Shown here piece after piece: positions 25,007 to 33,561 of a DNA stretch of 64,000 bases. The DNA comes from an uncultured Lachnospiraceae bacterium (GTDB taxonomy: Bacteria; Bacillota; Clostridia; Lachnospirales; Lachnospiraceae). Both the position numbers and the translations under genes were made by a program. The first letter of the stretch is position 1, and each line of letters opens with the position of its first letter. The DNA is taken from NCBI GenBank assembly GCA_910585005.1, contig CAJUCN010000001.1, positions 1 through 64,000 on the forward strand. The letters run 5' to 3'. Below the pieces are notes generated by a model, which searched no databases, had not been told where the DNA came from, and worked only from the letters and a program-made list of their open reading frames with translations.

Positions 25007-26599
25007 TTATTCCATTTCATTTTCCTGCCCATATTCCACTTGCAGATCACAAAACCGCACATAACCCGCTTCCGATCCCCTGGCATGGATTCCATAAGTG
25101 CATCCCACAAAACCGTCGGCCCGTTCCGCACTCATAAATCCCGTCTCGATCTTTCCCAGCTCATCGCCCTGTGCCAAAAACACTGCCTGCTGTTCCTGAC
25201 CCCGGATCTCCAGCTCGATCTGCGCCTCGTCCAAAGTCCCTTCCCCTAATTCTTTGCTGCCAAGAAGCCGGGTATCCCCCCGCTCCCGTTTGTAAAGGGC
25301 AGCCCGGATCTTCGTTCCCTTCCGGCAAAGCGCAAGAAAAATGTAATTATCATCGTTATACAGGTAAAGAAGCCCCGCCTCAGACTGTTCCATCGTTCCA
25401 ACCAGCACATTTACCTTGATCGAAAAATTCCGCCCCTGCTGGCGAATCCCCAAATAGGAAATTTCTCCGGCAGTATCTTCCGGCAAAGCGCCTGCACATT
25501 TCAGTGCACATTCCCGTTTATTTATCATACGGAGCATATCCTGTGCCGGATGCCTGAATGTCAGGAAACGGAAATCCCACGGATCGGTAAATTCCATTTT
25601 CATACTGGGACAAAAAGCCGGTACCCTGTTTTCCGGCTCACATGGTTCTCCGCCTCTTTCTTCTTCCATCCCTTCTGCCACTTGCTGCTCCCAAAGGATT
25701 TTCCCTTCTCCGGGATTCACCACTGGCCAGCCCTCTTCCCATTCCACTTTGGCAAGGAATGTCTCCCGCCCCATCTCGGCGGCTCCCTGCAAGGGTCTGG
25801 TTCCTAACATCACCAGGTACCATTCCCCTTCCGGTGTATCCACCAGATCGCCATGGCCAATATTTTGAATCGGATAATTTCTGCCCAAATGACGGTGTGT
25901 AAGGATCGGGTTACATTTATAGTTTTCATAAGGGCCTGTCAGCTCCTTGCTTCTCGCCACGCAGATGCTGTGTTCATAGCTGGTTCCCATCTCCGCACAA
26001 GTGACATAATAATATTCCCCTATTTTATACAAATGCGGGCCTTCCACCCAGCAGGCATCCTTCATCGCCCCGGTATAAAGGGAATAAGCTTCCCCCACCA
26101 GCTCTCCTTTTGCAAGGTCAAGCTCCTGCATCCACACTTCACAATCTCCCCAAAAACGTGCATCTGCCTTCTGTCTTTGGCCTATATAATAACACTGATC
26201 CCCCTCAAAATAGAGGGATGGATCTATACCTGCATCCGTTCCTTCCGGCACTTTCAAATAGACCGGATCTGACCACTCTCCCGCCGGGTCGCTTGCCGTC
26301 ACATAAAAATTCCCGCCATGGGAAACATTCGTAGTGATCATGATAAACATCCCATTATGATAGCGGATCGACGGGGCAAAGATCCCCCGGGAAATCGTTG
26401 CACCATCCAGAACAAGCTGGCTCTTCCGTGTGAGTACGTTTCCAATCTGTTCCCACGTTACAAGATCCGTGCTGTGAAAGACCGGTACGCCCGGCACATA
26501 CGAAAATGTAGAATTTACAAGATAATAATCCCTTCCCACCCTGCAAATAGAAGGATCCGGATAAAAGCCTTTTAAAATAGGATTCTGTGCAATCTTCAT
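25007..26599 (-). CDS. GH43 beta-xylosidase / arabinofuranosidase
   Basis: 530 residues, no signal peptide. Five-bladed propeller in residues 1-310: GFYPDPSICRVGRDYYLVNS holds the catalytic base Asp, AGIDPSLYFEGD the pKa-tuning Asp, and CWVEGPHLYK the acid Glu. The C-terminal 200 residues form the concanavalin-like beta-sandwich found in XynB-type GH43 enzymes, with the paired MEQSEAGLLYLYNDDNY segment. It releases xylose from short xylo-oligomers in the cytoplasm. It lies directly upstream of the xylose operon on the same strand. Confidence 0.93.
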   Translation of the reverse strand: MKIAQNPILKGFYPDPSICRVGRDYYLVNSTFSYVPGVPVFHSTDLVTWEQIGNVLTRKSQLVLDGATISRGIFAPSIRYHNGMFIMITTNVSHGGNFYVTASDPAGEWSDPVYLKVPEGTDAGIDPSLYFEGDQCYYIGQRQKADARFWGDCEVWMQELDLAKGELVGEAYSLYTGAMKDACWVEGPHLYKIGEYYYVTCAEMGTSYEHSICVARSKELTGPYENYKCNPILTHRHLGRNYPIQNIGHGDLVDTPEGEWYLVMLGTRPLQGAAEMGRETFLAKVEWEEGWPVVNPGEGKILWEQQVAEGMEEERGGEPCEPENRVPAFCPSMKMEFTDPWDFRFLTFRHPAQDMLRMINKRECALKCAGALPEDTAGEISYLGIRQQGRNFSIKVNVLVGTMEQSEAGLLYLYNDDNYIFLALCRKGTKIRAALYKRERGDTRLLGSKELGEGTLDEAQIELEIRGQEQQAVFLAQGDELGKIETGFMSAERADGFVGCTYGIHARGSEAGYVRFCDLQVEYGQENEME

Positions 26600-26687
26600 A
26601 AGAACCTCCCTGCATTCTTTCTCAAAAACATTGTACAGAAAATAGAGCTGGGAAACTACTCAATAATTGCTAACTGGCGGTCAATTT

Positions 26688-26747
26688 CTATTCCTGTAGT
26701 CTTCTCTGCATCCCCTGCATTTCCTCAAACCCGAAGTCTTCAGCCAT
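26688..26747 (-). pseudogene. MazG-like pyrophosphohydrolase remnant, N-terminal stub
   Basis: A 19-codon ORF starting MAEDFGFEEMQGMQRRLQE with a good ribosome binding site (GGAAGGGAGAG). The pattern FGFEEMQ.MQ..LQE matches the very start of MazG-like nucleotide pyrophosphohydrolases, which normally continue for about 90 more residues. A TAG ends it, and no continuation is visible in any frame before the GH43 gene. I infer a decayed or truncated gene; the match to such a short piece is from memory. Confidence 0.45.
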
Positions 26748-26772
26748 CTGCGCTCTCCCTTCCTCTTAAATC

Positions 26773-26803
26773 AAAGACCCCGCTGCAAAGCAACGGGATC
26801 TTT
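26773..26803 (-). terminator. Hairpin downstream of the two-span membrane protein gene
   Basis: AAAGATCCCG pairs with CGGGGTCTTT (one mismatch) around an 11-base loop. The following T-tract is short, so termination strength is uncertain. The remainder of 26600-26876 holds only the MazG-like stub. Confidence 0.55.
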
Positions 26804-26876
26804 GAACCTGGCGGCCTTTACCAAATACATGTAACACGATTTTATGCATTTGACTCAATGCCCGCGGAAATAGTAA

Positions 26877-27962
26877 TTACACTTGAAAAGTATCATCCTG
26901 TCCTCTCTGATTATATTTTAACTGAAGGAAATTCTGGAAATCCCTCTGGTACATCTTGTTCAGCTCATCATCGTACCCAACTACTGCCCCGGGTATCGTC
27001 TGGCTGATATATTGCAGCACTTCCTGGGCTTCCCCTTCATTGGACACTGCTACCGTAAAACTCTTCTTATCAAACGTACGGAGCATCACGGCATAGGTAG
27101 TTCCGGTTTTGATCCCGTTGGTACGGTGCGTTGTCGTCGACTGATAAGCCCACACTAATTTATCATTGGCAACCACATGGGGTTTACTGCCTATCAGGAA
27201 AAAGGTCAGGCGGCGGCCCACACGGAAGTCACTTTTTTTGTTAAATAAGCGTGCCCCTTCGTATTCATAATCAACGCTGCCTTCCTCAAACCCAGCCTGT
27301 GCAAGCTCTTTCTTAAAAGTTTTCAGCTTTCCTCCTGTCAGCGCCAACACCAAAAGGAACACACCTGCCAAAAACAGTGCGCCGCCAAGCCCTGCTATGA
27401 TCCATGCCGACGTTGCCGCACCCCCTGTCAGAGCGCCAACACTGATATAATACGGTAACGTCCAATCGTCAAGTTCTTCCTCCGTAAAATCAGACTCCAA
27501 AAAATATTCTTTAAAATATTCATACTCCTCGGATGTCATCTTATTCACTGCACCAGAGTATCTGATCGGATCAGAATACTCACCATAGTAAGTAGCTTCC
27601 GCCATCTCTTCCATCTTATATTCATCCGAAGCCGGAACTTTAATTCCCATGTACCTAAAATCCTGCGCGTTTTCATCTCCTGTCCAGATCACATAGTATA
27701 AATCAGTGGTATGTCTTGCATGAGTCTTGGTATTCTCCTCATATTGCTCCATGTAACACCCAAAGTTGTCATAAAGAGTCACATCCACGATCAAATCCCC
27801 GTTAATCTCCTCCGGTGCAAGAGACTCAAACACCACATGTCCCCGGAGCAACGACTTCATGTTGGAAATTTCCGCTCCAAACAGCGCTATGCCTATCACT
27901 AACAAAATTAGTGCGGCAGGCAGCGACTTTATAATACTTTTCTTCTTAAGTTTTTCTAACAT
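26877..27962 (-). CDS. Uncharacterised two-span membrane protein
   Basis: 361 residues. One membrane segment at about 13-30 (LPAALILLVIGIALFGA), an external domain of about 150 residues with acidic stretches (TSEEYEYFKEYFLES), a second segment at about 188-213 rich in Gly and Ala, then a C-terminal cytosolic domain (RLTFFLIGSKPHVVANDK, then TTYAVMLRTFDKKS). I do not recognise the family with confidence; similar proteins in Lachnospiraceae are annotated DUF6709. The start at 27962 is set by GGAGGGAACT; an upstream in-frame start is less likely. It lies 32 bp after uxuB and could share its transcript. Confidence 0.7.
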   Translation of the reverse strand: MLEKLKKKSIIKSLPAALILLVIGIALFGAEISNMKSLLRGHVVFESLAPEEINGDLIVDVTLYDNFGCYMEQYEENTKTHARHTTDLYYVIWTGDENAQDFRYMGIKVPASDEYKMEEMAEATYYGEYSDPIRYSGAVNKMTSEEYEYFKEYFLESDFTEEELDDWTLPYYISVGALTGGAATSAWIIAGLGGALFLAGVFLLVLALTGGKLKTFKKELAQAGFEEGSVDYEYEGARLFNKKSDFRVGRRLTFFLIGSKPHVVANDKLVWAYQSTTTHRTNGIKTGTTYAVMLRTFDKKSFTVAVSNEGEAQEVLQYISQTIPGAVVGYDDELNKMYQRDFQNFLQLKYNQRGQDDTFQV

Positions 27963-27994
27963 AGTTCCCTCCTCAAATGACACCCGCTAATGAT

Positions 27995-29605
27995 TTACAC
28001 ATATTTTTTTAATGTACTGCGGACTGCACCGGTTCCTGCCGTCAGTTCTGAAAGGTAACCACACACCTTCCCTGCAAGCCCTGCCTCATACAAATCCACT
28101 CCAAAGATCTGCTTCATCTTAAGAACTTCCGTCACATGACTTTCCACGTCCTGCCCTGGCTTTAATGCAAGATCTTTTACATAAGGGCATACTGTGGAAA
28201 GGAGCGGGTCTGGGCTTAACTCAAAAGAATGTCCCTCATCGTCTACCGCCATCAGGTAACGCAGCCATCCGGCAAACACCAGGGGGATCATATCGAGACT
28301 CTGCACGTCCAGTTCCGGAGCCTTCTGATAAGCCTTCACCGTCTCCCCAAAGCGGATAGCAAGCTTCTGCGAAGTGTCCGTTGCAATCCTCTGGGGCGTA
28401 TCCGGCATAAACGGATTGGGCACCCGCACATGAAGCACAGTGTCAATAAACTCCTTAGGGTCAAGGATTCCAGGATCTACCACTACCGGAAGCCCTTCCA
28501 CATAACCGATCCGCTCAACCAGCTTCACCAATTCCTCATCCTTTAATTCGTCTGATATCTTGTGGTAGCCTAACAGGCATCCATAAACCGCCAGTGCCGT
28601 ATGAAGCGGATTTAAGCAGGTGCAGACCTTCATTTTTTCCACTTTATCAACCGTTTCCCTGGTCGTGAAGATTACGCCCCCCTCTTCCAGCTTCGGCCTG
28701 CCGTTAGGAAAAGCATCCTCCACAACCAGATATTCACACTCTTCCGCATTGACAAAAGGCGCAACATAAGTATTCTTGGATGTGATCACAGGCTCCAGCC
28801 CTTCCACACCGTCCTCCAGTAAGATCTTTTCCACGGAAGCATCCGGCCTGGGGGTAATCTTATCAATCATCGTCCAGGGAAAAGTTACCTTCTCCCTATC
28901 ATCTACATATTGCACAAAACCTTCCTGCACTTTCCCGTTCTCCGCCCATTTTTTTGCAAACGTGCTTACGGCAGCATACAGTTTATCCCCATTGTGGGAA
29001 CAGTTATCCGTACTGACCATTGCAACAGGTTTTTGTCCCGCCTGATAGCGGGCATAAAGAAGCGCTGCCACCTTTCCCATATAACTGGAAGGCGCATCCG
29101 GCCCTTCCTTAAAATCCGCTTCCACGGAAGGAAGGAGACTGCCTTTTCCATCCACCAGACTATACCCCTTTTCTGTAATGGTAAAGGTGCACATCTGTAA
29201 GGAGTCCTTTTGGAAAATTTCTTTCATCCTGGCAAACTCCCTTTGATTTTCGGAATCCAGCATCAATGATTCCGCAATGCTTCCAATTACCGTCTTTTCT
29301 ACACTGCCGTCTGCCTTCAAGGTGACCAGAATATTGTAATCATCGTGGGGGCGGTTCATCTTTTCGACGATCTCATAGTCAAACCCTTCCGCCGCAATAA
29401 GCCCTCTGTCCAACGTTCCTTCCTTTAACAGCTTCTGCACCACATTTGCCAAAAATGCCTTAAAAATGTTTCCCGCTCCGAAATGTACCCAAAAAGGATT
29501 CTCCTTGGTTTTGCCAATCATCCGTTCCCTGTCAAATTCGGGAAGGTCGTATCCGGCCTCCTTCCACGCCTGCAGATCCTGTAATCCCTGTGCATCTAAT
29601 TTCAT
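27995..29605 (-). CDS. uxuB: Fructuronate reductase / mannitol dehydrogenase family (D-mannonate oxidoreductase)
   Basis: About 536 residues with an N-terminal NAD-binding domain (PFWVHFGAGNIFKAFLANV) and a C-terminal helical domain containing KVCTCLNPLHTALAVYGCLLG, the polyol/uronate dehydrogenase signature. It reduces D-fructuronate to D-mannonate. Its ATG overlaps the uxuA stop (ATGA), so the two enzymes are coupled, which favours UxuB over a mannitol dehydrogenase. It would handle glucuronate released by the GH67 enzyme encoded at 40.9-42.9 kb. Confidence 0.9.
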   Translation of the reverse strand: MKLDAQGLQDLQAWKEAGYDLPEFDRERMIGKTKENPFWVHFGAGNIFKAFLANVVQKLLKEGTLDRGLIAAEGFDYEIVEKMNRPHDDYNILVTLKADGSVEKTVIGSIAESLMLDSENQREFARMKEIFQKDSLQMCTFTITEKGYSLVDGKGSLLPSVEADFKEGPDAPSSYMGKVAALLYARYQAGQKPVAMVSTDNCSHNGDKLYAAVSTFAKKWAENGKVQEGFVQYVDDREKVTFPWTMIDKITPRPDASVEKILLEDGVEGLEPVITSKNTYVAPFVNAEECEYLVVEDAFPNGRPKLEEGGVIFTTRETVDKVEKMKVCTCLNPLHTALAVYGCLLGYHKISDELKDEELVKLVERIGYVEGLPVVVDPGILDPKEFIDTVLHVRVPNPFMPDTPQRIATDTSQKLAIRFGETVKAYQKAPELDVQSLDMIPLVFAGWLRYLMAVDDEGHSFELSPDPLLSTVCPYVKDLALKPGQDVESHVTEVLKMKQIFGVDLYEAGLAGKVCGYLSELTAGTGAVRSTLKKYV

Positions 29606-30675
29606 CTTCTTTCGGCTCCTTTCATAATCGCTTCCCAAAGTCCATTCAGATATGCCGCCCCAAGGGCCCTGTCATACAGGCCATATCCCGGCATTGCCAC
29701 CTCGTCCCAAATCATCCTGCCATGATCCGGACGGATCGGTCCTTCAAACCCGATTTCATAAAGGGCTTTCATGATCTCATACATATCAAAACTTCCGTCT
29801 GCGGATAAATGTGCCGCTTCCTCAAAATTATCGGGGGTAATAAACTTTAAATTACGCACATGTGCAAAGTGAATCCTTCCTTTCAAGGAACGGATCATAT
29901 CTGGCAGATCGTTTTCCAGGTTCGTTCCGTAAGAACCCGAACAGAAGGTAACTCCGTTATGCACATCATCCACCATCTTCATCATCCGAAGAATATTTTC
30001 CTTGTTAATGATGATCCTGGGCAGTCCAAAAACACTCCAGGCAGGATCGTCAGGATGAATCGCCATCTTAATATCATACTTATTGCACACTGGCATGATC
30101 TTTTCAAGGAAGTATTTCAAATTGGCAAACAGTTTTTCCCCGTCCACATCCTTATACATCTCAAAAAGCTCTTTTACCCTTGCCATGCGCTCCGGCTCCC
30201 AGCCAGGCATTACCGCTCCGTTGGTATCCCCTGCAATAGACTCGAACATCTTCTCCGGATCCAGAGCATCTACTGCTTCCTGGGTGTAGGCAAGCACCGT
30301 AGAACCATCCGGCCTTACTCTTGCCAGCTCTGTCCTTGTCCAGTCAAACACTGGCATAAAATTATAACATACCAGATGGATGTCCTCTTTTCCCAAATTT
30401 TCAAGAGTTTCGATATAGTTGGCAATATAACGGTCTCTCTCACCTCCGCCTATCTTAATATCATCATGAATATTTACGCTCTCGATTCCCGAAATATGCA
30501 GCCCTGCCGCCTCAACCTCTTCCTTCAGGGCATGGATCCTCTCCTGGCTCCATACTTCCCCCGGCGTAGTGTCGTAAAGTGTGGTGATCACACCTGTTAC
30601 CCCCGGTATCTGGCGGATTTGCCGCAGCGTCACCGTATCAAATTTGCTTCCGTACCACCTGAGTGTCATTTCCAT
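29602..30675 (-). CDS. uxuA: Mannonate dehydratase
   Basis: 357 residues, full length for UxuA. The start MEMTLRWYGSKFDTVTLRQI and the segments SGIESVNIHDDIK, LVCYNFMPVFDWTRTEL, HPDDPAWSVFGLPRI and RPDHGRMIW are strongly family-specific; the Cys/His residues in FCSGSYGTNL and HFAHVRNLK belong to the metal site. It dehydrates D-mannonate to 2-keto-3-deoxygluconate. First gene of the uxuAB unit, with TATAAT near 30716-30722 but a poor -35 box. This suggests activation by the divergent AraC protein. Confidence 0.95.
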   Translation of the reverse strand: MEMTLRWYGSKFDTVTLRQIRQIPGVTGVITTLYDTTPGEVWSQERIHALKEEVEAAGLHISGIESVNIHDDIKIGGGERDRYIANYIETLENLGKEDIHLVCYNFMPVFDWTRTELARVRPDGSTVLAYTQEAVDALDPEKMFESIAGDTNGAVMPGWEPERMARVKELFEMYKDVDGEKLFANLKYFLEKIMPVCNKYDIKMAIHPDDPAWSVFGLPRIIINKENILRMMKMVDDVHNGVTFCSGSYGTNLENDLPDMIRSLKGRIHFAHVRNLKFITPDNFEEAAHLSADGSFDMYEIMKALYEIGFEGPIRPDHGRMIWDEVAMPGYGLYDRALGAAYLNGLWEAIMKGAERR

Positions 30676-30765
30676 AATTACCCTACCTCCAATTCATTTT
30701 CTGACAACTTAAGTTTATTATAATAAATCCACTGAAAAATGCCATTGACGGGATTGTTGTATGTA

Positions 30766-30794
30766 TTGCAAAAATTGCGGATTTGTGTTATCCT
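30766..30794 (+). promoter_or_regulatory. Promoter of the AraC regulator divergent from uxuA
   Basis: TTGCAA (30766-30771) and TATCCT (30789-30794), 17-bp spacer, about 28 bp before the ATG. Confidence 0.6.
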
Positions 30795-30821
30795 CACCGT
30801 AAAAGAATTGAGGAATGAACG

Positions 30822-31697
30822 ATGGCCAAGAAACTGGAAACCCGTTTTCAAACCAGGCAGTACATGCTGTCCAAAGATTTTGAAATTTATTACTATAATG
30901 ACCATACCCTTTCAAAGGTGGAATTGCATTCCCATGATTATTATGAATTCTACTTTTTTCTTGAAGGAAACGTAAGCATCCAAATTGGGGAAGCCCTTTA
31001 CCCCGTCAAATTTGGTGATGTAATGCTTATTCCCCCTCAGGTTCCCCACTGCCCCATAATCCACAACACAGACATTCCCTACCGCCGCTTTGTTTTTTGG
31101 ATCAGTCAGGATTACTGCCGCCATTTATGCCGCATCTCCACTGACTATTTTTATCTGATGGAATATGTCCAAAAACACCAAAAATATCTTTTTCACAATG
31201 ACCGGATCACTTTTAATTCCCTGCAGTCCCAAATCACACGGCTGATCGAGGAGATGGGCGGAAACCGTTTCGGCAAACACACACAAATCTCCCTCTATGT
31301 AAATGAACTGATCCTACACTTAAACCGTCTGGTTTACGAGAAACATATGCCCAGCAAAAAGGTGCCGGAAATCTCCTTATGCCAAAATTTGATCAGGTAT
31401 ATTGAAAACCACATAGAGCAGGACTTGTCCCTGGAACTGCTGGCAAGGGAATTTTTTGTGAGCAAATACCACATTGCCCATGTGTTTAAAGATAACCTGG
31501 GTATGTCTATCCATCAGCATATCACCAAAAAACGCCTGGAGCTTTGCCGCGATGCTATTTTAAGCGATATGAGCATCACCCAGGCTTACCAGACGTTTGG
31601 TTTTGGCGATTATTCCAGTTTTTACCGCGCCTTCAAAAAGGAATACGGTATCTCCCCCAGGGATTTTAAAGACATGCAGACCGTAACCTACGATTAA
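30822..31697 (+). CDS. AraC family regulator with N-terminal cupin, next to uxuAB
   Basis: 291 residues. The N-terminal AraC-binding cupin (LHSHDYYEFYFFLEGNVS, GDVMLIPPQVPHCPI) is likely the sugar-acid sensor. The C-terminal double helix-turn-helix has DLSLELLAREFFVSKYHIAHVFK and the signature YQTFGFGDYSSFYRAFKKEYG. It is divergently transcribed from uxuAB, whose promoter lacks a good -35 box. This makes it the probable activator of glucuronate breakdown. Confidence 0.92.
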   Translation: MAKKLETRFQTRQYMLSKDFEIYYYNDHTLSKVELHSHDYYEFYFFLEGNVSIQIGEALYPVKFGDVMLIPPQVPHCPIIHNTDIPYRRFVFWISQDYCRHLCRISTDYFYLMEYVQKHQKYLFHNDRITFNSLQSQITRLIEEMGGNRFGKHTQISLYVNELILHLNRLVYEKHMPSKKVPEISLCQNLIRYIENHIEQDLSLELLAREFFVSKYHIAHVFKDNLGMSIHQHITKKRLELCRDAILSDMSITQAYQTFGFGDYSSFYRAFKKEYGISPRDFKDMQTVTYD

Positions 31698-31724
31698 ACA
31701 GGCAACTTTTCCGTGATAACGGCC

Positions 31725-32390
31725 CTATCCCGTGATCCGCCTGTCCAGCTTTTTGGACAGCTTCGTCCCGATCCATTGCAGGATCTGCACCAATAGCACC
31801 AAAAGAACTACTGTCACAATCATGATATCCACCTGATACCTGCGGTATCCATACTGGATGGCAATATCACCCAGCCCGCCTCCGCCTACCACACCGGCCA
31901 TGGCGGAATAACCTAAAATTGTCCCTAAGGCAATGGTTCCCCCTACAATCAGAGATACCCTTGCCTCTGCAAGGAGAACCTTCCAGATGATCGCCCAGGT
32001 TCCCGCACCCATGCTTTGCGCCGCCTCGATCACACCGTGATCCACCTCCAAAAGGGAAGATTCCACCAGCCTTGCCACAAAAGGGGCCGCTGCCAGCGAC
32101 AGGGGTACGATCGTTGCCGTTGCTCCATAACTTCTGCCTACGATCCACCTGGTAAAAGGAATGACAAGCATCAGCAGAATTAAAAACGGAATGCTCCTGA
32201 CGATATTGACCACTACATCCAGGATCTTATAAACAATCTTATTTGGTTTCAGTCCCCCTGGCGCCATCACTACCAGGGCAATTCCCAGCGGAAGCCCTAA
32301 AAGATAAGCAAGCAGGGTCGAAACCAGTGTCATATAGAGGGTTGCCCCAGTACCTTTCACGATCATCATGATCACTTGACTATCCCACAT
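31725..32390 (-). CDS. metI: Methionine ABC transporter permease
   Basis: 221 residues, five membrane helices. It has the MetI-type start (MIVKGTGATLYMTLVST) and the EAA loop GVIEAAQSMGAGTWAIIWKVLL that contacts the ATPase. It overlaps metN by 11 bp. The complex imports methionine and related amino acids. The usual third gene, metQ (substrate-binding lipoprotein), is not here: the next gene downstream is the AraC regulator on the other strand. Confidence 0.93.
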   Translation of the reverse strand: MWDSQVIMMIVKGTGATLYMTLVSTLLAYLLGLPLGIALVVMAPGGLKPNKIVYKILDVVVNIVRSIPFLILLMLVIPFTRWIVGRSYGATATIVPLSLAAAPFVARLVESSLLEVDHGVIEAAQSMGAGTWAIIWKVLLAEARVSLIVGGTIALGTILGYSAMAGVVGGGGLGDIAIQYGYRRYQVDIMIVTVVLLVLLVQILQWIGTKLSKKLDRRITG

Positions 32391-33405
32391 AATTATCCAG
32401 CTCCTCCACTTCCAGTTTTCTATTTTTCAAATACTGTATCATCTTTTCCGCTGCATCCGTATCCTCCGGAAGCTGCAGGATCATCTGCCCATGCGCCACA
32501 CCGCCAATATCTCTGGTATCCGCAAGCAAGATATTTACTGGCGCTTTGCAAGTCAGGATCATATTGGCTATTACCGGCTCATAAGAGGAATTGCTGGAAA
32601 AAACAATACGGACGCACCGCTTCCCTTTCATTTCCATCCTGGGTTCCGCCTCCCCCTGGATGATCAGCTTCTTTGCCGCCCTGCTCTTCGGCCTCTGAAA
32701 GACCTCCTCCACCCTGCCGGTCTCAGCAAGAATCCCCTCATCAATGATCGCCACATGAGAACAGATCTCCTGCACTACCGACATCTCATGCGTGATAATC
32801 ACGATCGTGATCCCGTATTTTTGATTGATCTCCTTGAGCAAAGCCAGGATCGCTTTGGTCGTGGTGGGATCTAATGCACTGGTCGCCTCATCGCACAAAA
32901 GGACTTTGGGGTTCGTTGCAAGCGCCCTTGCAATGGCCACACGCTGCTTTTGCCCGCCGGAAAGCTGGGCCGGATATGCTTTTGCTTTCTCGGAAAGCCC
33001 TACGATCTCCAACAGTTCCCTGGCTCTGTCACGGGCTTCTTTTTTCGGAGTTTTGGTGATTTCCATGGAAAAGCAGATATTGTCAATTACCGTCCTTTGC
33101 ATCAACAGATTGAAATGCTGGAAGATCATAGCAACCTGGGTTCGGGTATCACGAAGTTCACTGTCCTTCATCGCTGACAAATCCTTGCCCTCAATCAGCA
33201 CGGTTCCACTGGTCGGCCGCTCCAAAAAATTAAGACACCTTACCAGCGTTGATTTCCCGGCCCCGCTCATGCCAATAATACCGTAAATCTCCCCTTTATG
33301 AACCTCCAGGTTGATGCCCTTAAGTGCCTCCACCGTATTGTCTTTCCCCACAAAGGTCTTGGTAACATCTTTGATCTGAATCATCGTTTCCATATGTATT
33401 TCCAT
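32380..33405 (-). CDS. metN: Methionine ABC transporter ATP-binding protein
   Basis: About 341 residues. Walker A GMSGAGKST, Q-loop AMIFQHFNLL, signature LSGGQKQR and Walker B VLLCDEATSALDP. The C-terminal 80 residues form the NIL regulatory domain (VRIVFSSNSSYEPVIANM), which binds methionine and inhibits transport. The start is uncertain among three nearby ATGs (33429, 33405, 33393). No S-box or T-box is visible in the short leader. Confidence 0.94.
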   Translation of the reverse strand: MEIHMETMIQIKDVTKTFVGKDNTVEALKGINLEVHKGEIYGIIGMSGAGKSTLVRCLNFLERPTSGTVLIEGKDLSAMKDSELRDTRTQVAMIFQHFNLLMQRTVIDNICFSMEITKTPKKEARDRARELLEIVGLSEKAKAYPAQLSGGQKQRVAIARALATNPKVLLCDEATSALDPTTTKAILALLKEINQKYGITIVIITHEMSVVQEICSHVAIIDEGILAETGRVEEVFQRPKSRAAKKLIIQGEAEPRMEMKGKRCVRIVFSSNSSYEPVIANMILTCKAPVNILLADTRDIGGVAHGQMILQLPEDTDAAEKMIQYLKNRKLEVEELDNYVG

Positions 33406-33465
33406 ACCCCTTTCCGGTTTCTCTTCCATTTCATTTTCGTATTCTATTTCTCTTTACACCGTCCT

Positions 33466-33517
33466 ATCATACCACAAAGACGGCCTCCTTGCAACGAAGC
33501 AAATATTTTGCTATACT
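33466..33517. promoter_or_regulatory. Divergent metN/arcC promoters sharing one -35 hexamer
   Basis: TTGCAA at 33489-33494 is its own reverse complement. To the right, TATACT (33512-33517) lies 17 bp away and drives carbamate kinase. To the left, TATGAT on the minus strand (33466-33471) also lies exactly 17 bp away and drives metNI. Both promoters therefore use the same -35 hexamer and should exclude each other. Confidence 0.75.
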
Positions 33518-33561
33518 GGTACTGTTCTTGTTGATATTGATGAAAGAAGGTCCCTGACATT

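Noticed and set aside
32825..33286. 153-codon ORF opposite metN
   Set aside because: Covers the Walker and signature motifs of metN in reverse; not a separate gene.
33406..33471. SAM (S-box) or T-box riboswitch ahead of metNI
   Set aside because: The leader between the predicted start and metN is only about 50 bases and has none of the conserved elements.
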